DNA of 8,285 nucleotides from contig JACZSS010000085.1 of NCBI GenBank assembly GCA_022574115.1, positions 1 to 8,285 of the forward strand, read 5' to 3'. Position numbers and translations under genes: made by a program. The stretch comes from Candidatus Heimdallarchaeota archaeon (GTDB lineage Archaea; Asgardarchaeota; Heimdallarchaeia; Heimdallarchaeales; Kariarchaeaceae). The notes below the pieces were generated by a model. The model was not told where the DNA came from, did not search any database, and saw only the letters and a program-made list of their open reading frames with translations. Shown here one piece after another: positions 1 to 6,225 of this stretch (the stretch's first letter is position 1; the number at the start of each line of letters is the position of its first letter).

Positions 1-200
1 TTTTGGGCGTTGAACGGTTTACGATTCAAACCATCGAGATTGTCTACTTCCAGGTCTCCGTAGTTAAAGAAGACGACATGAGTGGTATCTTGCCCGGTAA
101 CGCTTTTACAGACGGAGCAGTGGCAAGTGTGGACGTCGATCGGGTCGTTATCGGAATGAGTGTGAACGTGATCGCACCCGCCGGAATATTTATGAGACAT
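1..200 (-). CDS. GFA/CENP-V-type zinc-binding protein, N-terminal part (cut by window edge)
   Basis: Reading the minus strand from the ATG at 200-198 gives 66 codons that run off the left edge. The peptide starts MSHKYSGGC and contains THCHCSVCK-like spacing (TCHCSVCKSVTG), the CxCxxC zinc cluster typical of the GFA (glutathione-dependent formaldehyde-activating enzyme-like)/CENP-V fold, followed by a beta-rich stretch (VVFFNYGDLEV). An AAGAGGTAA ribosome site lies about 6 nt before the ATG, which fixes the start. GFA-domain proteins are usually 110-160 aa, so roughly half is missing. The first cluster, normally GGCxCGxxRY, is here GGC followed by a His/Asp-rich stretch (DHVHTHSD), so metal ligands there may differ. 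Members of this family have mostly unknown substrates; formaldehyde metabolism should not be assumed. It diverges from the EF-hand gene at 321. It looks bacterial, and probably does not belong to the same genome as the archaeal genes from ~1190 onward. Confidence 0.72.
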   Translation of the reverse strand, partial: MSHKYSGGCDHVHTHSDNDPIDVHTCHCSVCKSVTGQDTTHVVFFNYGDLEVDNLDGLNRKPFNAQ

Positions 201-320
201 GGCTTATTACCTCTTATAGTTCGAATTAGATACCAAATGACACCAACCCATTAAGTATAGTAGCGAATGGCTGTAACTGCAGTGGCAAATTCCAGATTAC
301 TATTGGCGGGAGAAAAAAGA

Positions 321-947
321 ATGAAAAATAAATTGTTATTAACAGCGCTGGGCGTCATGTTTCTATCTGCACCGGTTTTGGCGGAAGATTCAGCAAGTGT
401 CACAATGGACATCAAGATGGGTGCTGCGATGGGTACTACAAGCGAAGGTGATCATAAGGGCAAGAAAATGCGTATGATGGAGAAAATGGATACGGATGCA
501 GACGGTATGATCAGTAAAGATGAATTTATGGCCATGCATGCGAAAAAATTTGCGGAAATGGATGCGGACAGTGATGGTATGTTAAGCATGGATGAAATGA
601 AATCCCATCACAAAGCCATGAAAGAAAAACGCATGGAACGCCGTGAGAAAATGGAAGAGAAAAAAGGAGTACCGGCTGTCGGCGAGCCGTTAGTATTCGG
701 TATTTCTGAAGTATCACTTTCACGAAAAAGCTTTCTCTCTGCCGCGTCATTCCAACACACCACGAAAATACTCATTAATGCCGCAATTCGTGGCAGCGAA
801 GACCAACTTATAGGACTGAAAGAAAATGTGATTATCGGGCGCCTTATTCCTGCCGGAACTGGATTTCCGGGAAGTCCAAAGGCAGAGATGATAAAGAATG
901 CTATGATTGATTCACCTCCCGATGAAGAAGAGAAGCAAGATACATGA
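321..947 (+). CDS. Chimeric ORF: secreted EF-hand protein joined in frame to the RpoC C-terminus
   Basis: Start chosen at 321 because it follows a GGGAG ribosome site by 8 nt and opens a clear signal peptide (basic MKNK, hydrophobic core, cleavage likely after VLA at residue 21); an in-frame ATG at 267 lacks these. Residues 57-68 (D-T-D-A-D-G...DE) and 81-92 (D-A-D-S-D-G...DE) are two complete EF-hand calcium loops, in a methionine- and lysine-rich helical context, as in exported proteobacterial EF-hand proteins. From about residue 116 the sequence changes to the conserved end of bacterial RNA polymerase beta': PLVFGISEVSL, SFLSAASFQHTT, GLKENVIIGRLIPAGTGF. An exported calcium protein and a cytoplasmic polymerase tail have no reason to be fused, and beta' normally exceeds 1100 aa. 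I regard this as two truncated genes joined near 660, not a real 208-aa protein. Confidence 0.8.
   Translation: MKNKLLLTALGVMFLSAPVLAEDSASVTMDIKMGAAMGTTSEGDHKGKKMRMMEKMDTDADGMISKDEFMAMHAKKFAEMDADSDGMLSMDEMKSHHKAMKEKRMERREKMEEKKGVPAVGEPLVFGISEVSLSRKSFLSAASFQHTTKILINAAIRGSEDQLIGLKENVIIGRLIPAGTGFPGSPKAEMIKNAMIDSPPDEEEKQDT
640..690. other. Probable chimeric junction 1 (EF-hand gene to rpoC)
   Basis: Protein homology switches family within this interval. The last clearly EF-hand-type residues are the Arg/Glu/Lys-rich helix ending near 659, and the first clearly RpoC residues begin near 681. The interval contains a purine-rich run (AGAGAAAAAAGGAG, about 656-669), low-complexity sequence that both parents could share and on which an assembler or a polymerase could switch templates. 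The exact point cannot be placed by eye. Confidence 0.7.
672..947 (+). CDS. rpoC: RNA polymerase beta' subunit, C-terminal ~90 codons only
   Basis: This is the 3' end of a bacterial rpoC inside the chimeric frame. The block from EPLVFGISEVSL to LIPAGTGF is the near-invariant C-terminal region of beta' that packs beside the active-centre and omega-binding part of the enzyme. The wording VSLSRKSFLSAASFQHTT and NAAIRGSEDQLIGLKENVIIGRLIPAGTGF is, from memory, most like Patescibacteria (Parcubacteria/Microgenomates). A short acidic tail (SPPDEEEKQDT) follows before the TGA at 945-947. Archaeal polymerases split beta' into A' and A'' and end differently, so this fragment cannot be the polymerase of the archaeon in the rest of the window. 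A primase start lies 175 nt downstream on the same strand. The family call is secure; the lineage is an inference. Confidence 0.85.
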   Translation, partial: PAVGEPLVFGISEVSLSRKSFLSAASFQHTTKILINAAIRGSEDQLIGLKENVIIGRLIPAGTGFPGSPKAEMIKNAMIDSPPDEEEKQDT

Positions 948-962
948 ATCATGAATCAGGAA

Positions 963-987
963 AATTGAAAATTGGTAATTGAAAATT
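963..987. repeat. Two direct copies of AATTGAAAATT, 14-nt period
   Basis: AATTGAAAATT occurs at 963-973 and 977-987, separated by GGT. Just before it, ATGAATC is repeated in tandem (944-950 and 951-957), overlapping the rpoC stop. Short intergenic arrays of this AATTGAAAATT flavour are, as I recall, common in Parcubacteria genomes, which fits the rpoC assignment. Function unknown; the array may simply be a low-complexity intergenic repeat. Confidence 0.6.
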
Positions 988-1006
988 ACAAGTACAGAGT
1001 GTTCTT

Positions 1007-1015
1007 TGGTATAGT
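1007..1015 (+). promoter_or_regulatory. Candidate bacterial extended -10 promoter upstream of dnaG
   Basis: TGGTATAGT fits the extended -10 pattern TGnTATAAT with one mismatch. There is no convincing -35 at 17 +/- 1 nt, which extended -10 promoters can do without. Initiation here would give a ~100-nt leader holding the hairpin at 1058-1093 before the primase ATG at 1123. Confidence 0.4.
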
Positions 1016-1057
1016 AGTAACAATAAGGGGTCTACAATAATGTCAAATAGCACAGAA

Positions 1058-1093
1058 CCCCGTACGATTCTGCTTAGGGCAGAACCTACGGGG
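1058..1093 (+). promoter_or_regulatory. Strong hairpin in the dnaG leader
   Basis: CCCCGTA (1058-1064) pairs perfectly with TACGGGG (1087-1093), and TTCTGC (1068-1073) with GCAGAA (1079-1084), leaving a 5-nt loop (TTAGG) and a small internal loop. No T-run follows, so it is not an intrinsic terminator of the usual kind. GGGGT at 1027-1031 could instead pair with ACCCC at 1057-1061, which would open the lower stem. It lies between the candidate promoter and the primase ribosome site, so a leader-control role is possible but unproven. Confidence 0.5.
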
Positions 1094-1102
1094 CAAGCAA
1101 AT

Positions 1103-1109
1103 AAAGGAG
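1103..1109 (+). promoter_or_regulatory. Ribosome binding site for the dnaG fragment
   Basis: AAAGGAG lies 13 nt before the ATG at 1123. The spacing is slightly long, but this is the only good site in the leader and supports 1123 as the primase start. Confidence 0.55.
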
Positions 1110-1122
1110 TAATAATTTTATC

Positions 1123-1257
1123 ATGTCATCTTCTACAGTAGAACAAGTCAAGGAGCGGTTGGGGATTGTTGAGGTTGTGAGCCAAGATGCAAAAATTGCG
1201 GATGGTAAAATTGTTGCGTTTAGAGCCAAAGTCAAGTTATCATTCAAATTCGAATGA
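1123..1257 (+). CDS. Chimeric ORF: DnaG primase N-terminus joined in frame to a dodecin C-terminus
   Basis: The 44-codon frame begins MSSSTVEQVKERLGIVEVVS. This is the opening of bacterial DnaG primase, where a VEQIKERxxIVDVVS-like helix precedes the CHC2 zinc-binding domain. Within a few codons the sequence becomes AKIADGKIVAFRAKVKLSFKFE and stops. That matches the last strand pair of dodecin, the ~70-aa flavin-storage protein that assembles as a dodecamer (typical ending: DGKIxEYRxxVKVxFxxE). DnaG is normally ~580 aa and has no such ending, and a 44-aa hybrid would have neither the primase zinc site nor a complete dodecin fold. I read it as the start of a bacterial dnaG (following the rpoC tail) joined to the end of a dodecin gene that belongs with the archaeal block to the right. 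The DnaG call is strong, the dodecin call good. Confidence 0.7.
   Translation: MSSSTVEQVKERLGIVEVVSQDAKIADGKIVAFRAKVKLSFKFE
1165..1192. other. Probable chimeric junction 2 (dnaG to dodecin gene)
   Basis: Homology changes from primase to dodecin within this interval, near GTTGTGAGC (about 1174-1182). Both families commonly carry a V-V-S-like tripeptide here (IVxVVS in DnaG; xDVVx before the last strands in many archaeal dodecins). A shared short word would explain why the reading frame is preserved. From here to the right edge no further break was seen. Confidence 0.6.
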
Positions 1258-1279
1258 GATAAAGTGAACTAATCATTAA

Positions 1280-1290
1280 TTTATTTAATA
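1280..1290 (+). promoter_or_regulatory. TATA-like box upstream of the 83-aa gene
   Basis: TTTATTTAATA is 32-42 nt before the ATG at 1322. A start about 25 nt downstream of the box centre would leave a leader of roughly 10-15 nt containing the purine-rich AAGGGATG. The motif resembles the boxes before three other genes in the archaeal block. Confidence 0.4.
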
Positions 1291-1321
1291 TCGAACACTG
1301 AAATTATTTCAAGGGATGTAA

Positions 1322-1573
1322 ATGGAAGATAAATTGGAGCAGCTGTCCCCAGATTTAGAATCATTACTGGAGAAAAAATACAAAGTCGTTTACTCAGAAC
1401 GATTAGACCGAGATGTCTACACTCTGGTTGATTGGGTTGATAAATCCGTTTTCAAACGATACAAAAAATTATTCGGGTATACTGATATTGGATGGACCGT
1501 TAAGCATCCAAAAAAACTGGCTCGAGCTCTTCTCACCGACGGTATCTGGAATCTGAGTACATCTGAAGAATAA
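1322..1573 (+). CDS. Hypothetical protein, 83 aa, family not recognised
   Basis: The ATG at 1322 follows AAGGGATGTAA, a weak ribosome site, and a TATA-like box ~35 nt upstream; the frame closes with TAA at 1571-1573. The protein is soluble and compact. It has an acidic N-terminal helix (EDKLEQLSPDLESLLEKKY), a mixed centre containing YSERLDRDVYTLVDWV, then a Lys- and aromatic-rich part (VFKRYKKLFGYTDIGWTV) and an Ala/Leu helix (PKKLARALLTDGIW). There are no cysteines, no signal peptide and no membrane segment. Sequence character and codon use look like a real gene. It precedes the DHH gene by 125 nt on the same strand, but a T-run (TCTTTTTC, about 1635-1642) in the gap suggests a separate transcript. 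A small nucleic-acid-binding or adaptor protein is conceivable from the basic-aromatic centre; no function is assigned. Confidence 0.6.
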   Translation: MEDKLEQLSPDLESLLEKKYKVVYSERLDRDVYTLVDWVDKSVFKRYKKLFGYTDIGWTVKHPKKLARALLTDGIWNLSTSEE

Positions 1574-1670
1574 GACAATAACGTAAAGAAATCATCTAAA
1601 AAATACCATGCGAATCCTCCAGATTCTATCGCTATCTTTTTCGTTGAGAGCTAACAATTAAACATCTAGA

Positions 1671-1681
1671 CGATATTATCG
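1671..1681 (+). promoter_or_regulatory. Inverted repeat before the DHH gene
   Basis: CGATA-T-TATCG is a perfect 11-nt palindrome 18-28 nt before the ATG at 1699, abutting the purine-rich AAAAGGGA that probably serves as ribosome site. Its position fits either a TATA element of a nearly leaderless transcript or an operator over the start region. A chance palindrome cannot be excluded. Confidence 0.3.
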
Positions 1682-1698
1682 AAAAGGGATTTGATAAA

Positions 1699-2973
1699 AT
1701 GAAAAATACCTTGAGTAAGGACGATTACGAGCCTAGAGGAAGCTTACTCGTGTTTGCAGATGAGGACGTTGACGGATTGTCCTCCGCTGCAATTGTCGGC
1801 CGGCGTTACTCGCTTGAAAATTCGCATTTTATCTATGTCAATGCAAGAAGTTTAGACAAAGCACTCGCAGCCGAATTAGAAGCCAGGCAAAAAGACGATC
1901 TCACGCAATTTGACATCTTCATTGTTGATGTGGGAATCAACCAGGCAAATATCGAAGGAATTGAGAAATCAATAGCAGCGTTTGTTAATATAGGTGCTCG
2001 CGTACTATACTTTGACAGCCATTCAAATACATACAACGGAAAAAACTTGCTTTTACATTTGACACGAGCAAATGCATATGTCTTCAACGGCAAAATAGGT
2101 GTCGCAGCTGCCAGTATCGTACAGGATTTTCTTGGAAGTGATGAATCAAAACGGTTGAGATTGCTTGGTGCGTTATCAGATCGAGAAATCCACATCACGA
2201 AAAAGTATAAAAACGAAAAAAATGGGTTGAGAAACCTCCAAGCAGCGGTCGCATGGGGAGCTTACCAAGATCCTTCGTTTTTAGATAAAGTTACTCGGAG
2301 ATTAATTCGACATCCAAACATTGATTTAGAAGAAGACCGTGATATCATTGAATATGCGATAAAAGCCAACAATCATCGGGATAAATTGCTTAAGCATGTT
2401 CATCGACGAGGACACGTTTTGCAAATTTCGGAAACACCTCGTATTATCAGTGTTACAGTACTGGATCGAATTGATTTTGGAAAGGCTCGAGGAACAATTG
2501 CGGGTAGATTGGCAGGAGAATGGGGTGCAGCAATTATACTGATTACCCTTTCTGTTAGTTCTAAGAATTCATATGCAGTAACTATCAGGAACTCGTATAT
2601 TCACAAATTAGATCTAGAAGTGGTGGGTCAGTTGGCCAATGCAGAAAACTCCGGAGGATCAAAAGGTGCATATAGATTGACCATCCCGGAAGGAGAGTTG
2701 ATAACTTTTCTATCCAAAGTTCAGGCTTGGAGCAGATCGGTTTCTCCTCCTTGGGTATCTAAGATGACTCCGACATATTCTAAACCTGCTAAACATAAAT
2801 CAGCTAAGCCAAAGAAGAAAAACTCGAACGGACCAAAGACAGTTGAGAAGGTCAAGGAACAAAAAGAGATCAAGCCTGAAAAACATATCAAGCCTCGTGA
2901 TTTTAAAGAAATCGAGATGGGTTTCGATGATGAAGAATTAGATTCACTTGTCGATCTGAGCGATTTGGATTAG
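1699..2973 (+). CDS. DHH-family (RecJ/GAN/Cdc45-like) phosphoesterase with altered active-site motifs
   Basis: 424 aa, starting at an ATG after AAAGGGA. The N-terminal DHH domain (about 14-200) shows motif I VFADEDVDGLSS, matching the RecJ pattern GDxDADG with D21, D23 and D25 kept; motif II IVDVGI with D77; motif III FDSH at 105-108, where the name-giving DHH is DSH because the first His is Ser107; and motif IV GALSD with D161. A DHHA1-like domain (about 225-350) ends in NSGGSKGAYRL, where the usual GGGHxxAAG His is Ser321. From ~355 a Lys/Pro-rich linker leads to an acidic tail (FDDEELDSLVDLSDLD). Archaeal relatives include GAN and Cdc45, which bind GINS in the replisome, and single-strand exonucleases. 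The His-to-Ser changes suggest weak or lost catalysis, though four acidic motif positions remain. The charged tail looks like a protein-interaction segment. Family call firm; precise role not. Confidence 0.85.
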   Translation: MKNTLSKDDYEPRGSLLVFADEDVDGLSSAAIVGRRYSLENSHFIYVNARSLDKALAAELEARQKDDLTQFDIFIVDVGINQANIEGIEKSIAAFVNIGARVLYFDSHSNTYNGKNLLLHLTRANAYVFNGKIGVAAASIVQDFLGSDESKRLRLLGALSDREIHITKKYKNEKNGLRNLQAAVAWGAYQDPSFLDKVTRRLIRHPNIDLEEDRDIIEYAIKANNHRDKLLKHVHRRGHVLQISETPRIISVTVLDRIDFGKARGTIAGRLAGEWGAAIILITLSVSSKNSYAVTIRNSYIHKLDLEVVGQLANAENSGGSKGAYRLTIPEGELITFLSKVQAWSRSVSPPWVSKMTPTYSKPAKHKSAKPKKKNSNGPKTVEKVKEQKEIKPEKHIKPRDFKEIEMGFDDEELDSLVDLSDLD

Positions 2974-5900
2974 GATTGGTAAGAAAGATTAACTAAATAC
3001 CCATCAAGTGTAAATGGAAATTCCTGAAATGCTTGTCGAGGAACATCTAAAACTTGATTACGAAAGACTTTGATTTGATCAATTAAATCACTACTTTTAC
3101 CCACAGACAAGACTACGTCCAATAATTTTAACAATCTGTCTCTAAGAAGCTTGAGATACTCGTCCACAAATTCTGCATCAGTGATAATAAAAATCTCGCT
3201 CAGAATAAAGATGCTAATCATGACCATGGATGTTACATCTTTTGCTTTTACCGCGGACCTCTTTGCTTCTGTCAAAACCTTATCAATCAGGATAAACAGT
3301 AATTCTTTTTCGTCTAGATTGTGATAAATGACAGACCCAATCATCAATCCATCTACGAGACCAAAATTGTAATCCTGAGTGATAATTGCATCCATCAAAA
3401 TATCAATCGAACTCAGCAAAGTGATTTTTTCAACATATGAGTAGGGTATATCAGCTTCTTTTCCCACTTTTAGGATAAACGAAATCTCTTTTGCTACTAA
3501 TTGACCTCGTCGTAAGAATAATGTTGGCTTCTTACTAGTGACCATCTGTCGTAAATTAGTCGAAATCAGCATATTAGCAAGCTTCATGGGCAAATCAAGG
3601 TTTGTACTCTGAAATGTTGAATTGATTTTTCTGAAAGTACTAATCAACTCAAAATAGATCTTGTTGTTCATGGTGTTCTTAAACGTCTCAAGATTGGATG
3701 AAAAGCTATCAACCAGGATAGTGGAAAATTCTTCAATGGATTCAGGAGCATTTTCATGCGAAAATACTATAGCTTTGAGGAGAAAATCACTTAGCAACTC
3801 ATCATTGCCCTTCGAAATCAGCTCAGAAATCCCATCCCTAAAGTTTTTAATAATCTCAACAGCATTCACTTCCTCACCTTCTCTACTGGTCGACAGCTCA
3901 AGAAGTCTATTCCGCTTGCTAAAGATTTGTTCCGCTGAAATGAAATCCGGTTCATACTCAACTAATTCCAGTTCTGTAGTAATAAAGTCAAATTCCTCCT
4001 CCAGACTTAATTCAAATGAAAAGACCTTAGAAAAAAGGTTGTTAGCTTCAGACAACGCACCTTTTTCTAGTAATGCTTTGACTGAATCAATCAGATTTTG
4101 TGTCCAGGGTAGATCTTGAGTACGATTTAAGGTCATCTCTGCTTCGACAAATTTAGCAAAAGCATCAAATGATCCTGTTCGCAAACTTATTTTCTTGGCT
4201 TGTTCCATGAAACCAAGAATAACTTCACCATCTGTTTCTAGATTTGCCATCGTCAGAGCTTCGGAATAAAGTGTTACACCAATGTCGTTTTTCTTGAGGC
4301 GAGTGGTTGAACTGTCAATTCGATTTTTCCCAGCTTCACTAAATAGACGAACTAAGATCGGTTGAGAAACTGATTCATCATTTAAAAGTAGTGTAAATCG
4401 TTTGCGAGCCTCATTTATGAATTCCCAAAAATTACTATTGGAGGAGGAAAATATAATGGAGCGGGTGATTAAGGTAATAAGTTCACGGCCATACGATTTC
4501 GTAGGATCAACATTATTGTAAATGGAACGAAGAAGATTACTAGTTTGCTCATAGTTGTCGACATCGCGTTCCGAAATTAGAATGTTGAATTTTATCAGTT
4601 GAGTTTGAATTAGAAGTTGTAAATATTTTATATTTGTTGCTAGGAACGTTTCGAGCATACTCAACAACGGAATTCTATCTTTTATACTTAGGTGGATGAT
4701 ACTTCTTGTAAGCCAATTTAGAAAGTCTGCTAACACATAGAGTTTTTCCCGTTCTAAACATCTATTGACAAAACCTTCCATATGATTTAGAAATATCTCC
4801 CCAATCGGCAAATTGTCAATTGCCTCTGCCAAAACTGGAATAAGTAGAGCCGTAAACTCTTTTTCATCCAATTCTTCCAGATCAAGAGCCCAGTTAATAG
4901 CCTCAAAGGTATCATCGGCTCGCATCTCTTTTTCAGTTAAACGTGTAATCGCCTCAAATCTTAATTCAACGGCATGTAGAACTTCACCTGCAACAATGGA
5001 TGTTTCCACTAAACACAATAACCCGTCCCAACTTTCCTTGAGGATCTTCTCCGATGATTGTACAATTTTGGCAAGGATTTCTTGATTTTCTCGATTATCA
5101 GACAATATTCCAGTGACACTCTGAATATATCCAACTAAATGGTCATTACCCCACGTCTTTGATCTTTCCGTAACTTCCAGAAAAATTTCTTCTCGGTGTG
5201 ATGGATCGTCAAGTGCAAAAGCTATTTGCAGGGCAGTTCCTTCAGCTAATTTTGCAAGATCTATGAAATCAGACTTGTATACCTTTTCAGCAACCTGAAG
5301 AAGGATTTTGCTTAGGTGATAAGAGGGTGCAATTAATGCACTATTGGATAATGCTATGTTGGCAAATCGGATAGTCATGTCTGCATCCAAGATTAGAAGC
5401 TTGTCAATATATTTGTAAATTAACTTTAACGATTCAAAAGGATCATTATCTTCACGGGTCAGGCTAGTAATTAATATCAAACTAGTACGGATTGCCTTGT
5501 AGCGGTCCTCGTGTTTAACATTAATCAAATTAGTTACTGCGCGGTAGATTAAATTCCAAAATCCCTCAATTGGATCTCCTGCTAAGCTGAGAAATAATTC
5601 TTCATAATCTATTGGATCGGTTATTCCTCCACCAATAAACTCGATAGTAAGTAATTCATCTTTAAAAGTTCCCTGATCAATAAGAAAAGGTGTCCAGGGG
5701 AATAACTCAATAAACTGGCATAAATTCTCAACAAAATCATTCTCTGATTTTACCGATAATTCAACAGTGCCAGCCTCAAGTGATGCTTTTAACCAACCAG
5801 GATTGATCAATTTATCCGACGATCTTTCCACATCTTCAAATGATGGATTGACGTAATCATTGAAGAATTCGTTTGTATTGTCTGATTTCAAGGTTGAGTA

Positions 5901-6221
5901 AAAATACAGATGTTGAGCCCATCTTGAGAGTGGAATATCAATTCCTTCTTCTCCAAAAAGGCTTAGAATTAAACAGATCCCTGCAGCAAAATCCGCGTCC
6001 CATCTCAGAAACAACAAAACACCATCCTGATTAATTAACCTGGAATAGCTCTGTGTTAGATCTTTTTCACGAGCCTCATTGATATAGATTAGTACCTTTG
6101 ATTCAATTTCATCACCTGGGTGACGACCATCCCATGCACAGTCCAAATATGGTTCTGGTTTATCCCCGCTCGCTATATCGACTTCGGGAGTTATTAATTT
6201 AATAAATGCTCTCACTACCAT
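2970..6221 (-). CDS. Very large all-helical (solenoid-like) orphan protein, ~1083 aa
   Basis: I do not recognise this protein. The start is the ATG at 6221-6219, four bases after a near-perfect AGGTGAT ribosome site; the frame also opens at a GTG (6230-6228), but that GTG lies inside the ribosome site. There is no signal peptide, P-loop, zinc cluster or catalytic signature. A short N-terminal region (about 1-100) with mixed strands and a hydrophobic helix (GVLLFLRWDADFAAGICLIL) is followed by ~950 residues that are almost wholly amphipathic helix, with recurring helix-turn-helix units of very roughly 30-40 residues, as in TPR/HEAT-type scaffolds. Regularly spaced leucines and Asp/Glu-rich turns support a soluble, acidic alpha-solenoid. 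A hydrophobic helix near 1010-1030 (VMISIFILSEIFII) is probably buried, since no second membrane segment accompanies it. It lies nine bases downstream of a 122-aa gene in the same operon. A scaffold or complex-organising role is inference only. Confidence 0.8.
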   Translation of the reverse strand: MVVRAFIKLITPEVDIASGDKPEPYLDCAWDGRHPGDEIESKVLIYINEAREKDLTQSYSRLINQDGVLLFLRWDADFAAGICLILSLFGEEGIDIPLSRWAQHLYFYSTLKSDNTNEFFNDYVNPSFEDVERSSDKLINPGWLKASLEAGTVELSVKSENDFVENLCQFIELFPWTPFLIDQGTFKDELLTIEFIGGGITDPIDYEELFLSLAGDPIEGFWNLIYRAVTNLINVKHEDRYKAIRTSLILITSLTREDNDPFESLKLIYKYIDKLLILDADMTIRFANIALSNSALIAPSYHLSKILLQVAEKVYKSDFIDLAKLAEGTALQIAFALDDPSHREEIFLEVTERSKTWGNDHLVGYIQSVTGILSDNRENQEILAKIVQSSEKILKESWDGLLCLVETSIVAGEVLHAVELRFEAITRLTEKEMRADDTFEAINWALDLEELDEKEFTALLIPVLAEAIDNLPIGEIFLNHMEGFVNRCLEREKLYVLADFLNWLTRSIIHLSIKDRIPLLSMLETFLATNIKYLQLLIQTQLIKFNILISERDVDNYEQTSNLLRSIYNNVDPTKSYGRELITLITRSIIFSSSNSNFWEFINEARKRFTLLLNDESVSQPILVRLFSEAGKNRIDSSTTRLKKNDIGVTLYSEALTMANLETDGEVILGFMEQAKKISLRTGSFDAFAKFVEAEMTLNRTQDLPWTQNLIDSVKALLEKGALSEANNLFSKVFSFELSLEEEFDFITTELELVEYEPDFISAEQIFSKRNRLLELSTSREGEEVNAVEIIKNFRDGISELISKGNDELLSDFLLKAIVFSHENAPESIEEFSTILVDSFSSNLETFKNTMNNKIYFELISTFRKINSTFQSTNLDLPMKLANMLISTNLRQMVTSKKPTLFLRRGQLVAKEISFILKVGKEADIPYSYVEKITLLSSIDILMDAIITQDYNFGLVDGLMIGSVIYHNLDEKELLFILIDKVLTEAKRSAVKAKDVTSMVMISIFILSEIFIITDAEFVDEYLKLLRDRLLKLLDVVLSVGKSSDLIDQIKVFRNQVLDVPRQAFQEFPFTLDGYLVNLSYQS

Positions 6222-6225
6222 AAAA

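Noticed and set aside
3..254. Open 83-codon plus-strand frame at the left edge
   Set aside because: The minus strand encodes a recognisable GFA zinc cluster with its own ribosome site; the plus frame resembles nothing and is a shadow.
608..952. Minus-strand open frame across the EF-hand/RpoC join, and a smaller one at 526-750
   Set aside because: Antisense of strongly recognisable coding sequence; low-complexity Ser/Phe-rich translation typical of shadows.
1058..1093. Hairpin as an intrinsic terminator of rpoC
   Set aside because: No T-run follows and the next gene's ribosome site lies just downstream.
1039..1140. Possible 33-codon leader peptide before dnaG
   Set aside because: It lies over the hairpin, has no ribosome site and no protein-like composition.
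1833..2198. 121-codon minus-strand frame inside the DHH gene
   Set aside because: The plus strand carries all DHH motifs in order; the antisense frame has none.
3661..4119. 152-codon plus-strand frame, and a 90-codon one at 4813-5085
   Set aside because: Ser-rich antisense shadows of the large helical ORF, without ribosome site or TATA-like box.
2970..6221. Large orphan as a membrane protein
   Set aside because: Only two isolated hydrophobic helices, both with charged flanks inside a helical-repeat pattern; no signal peptide.
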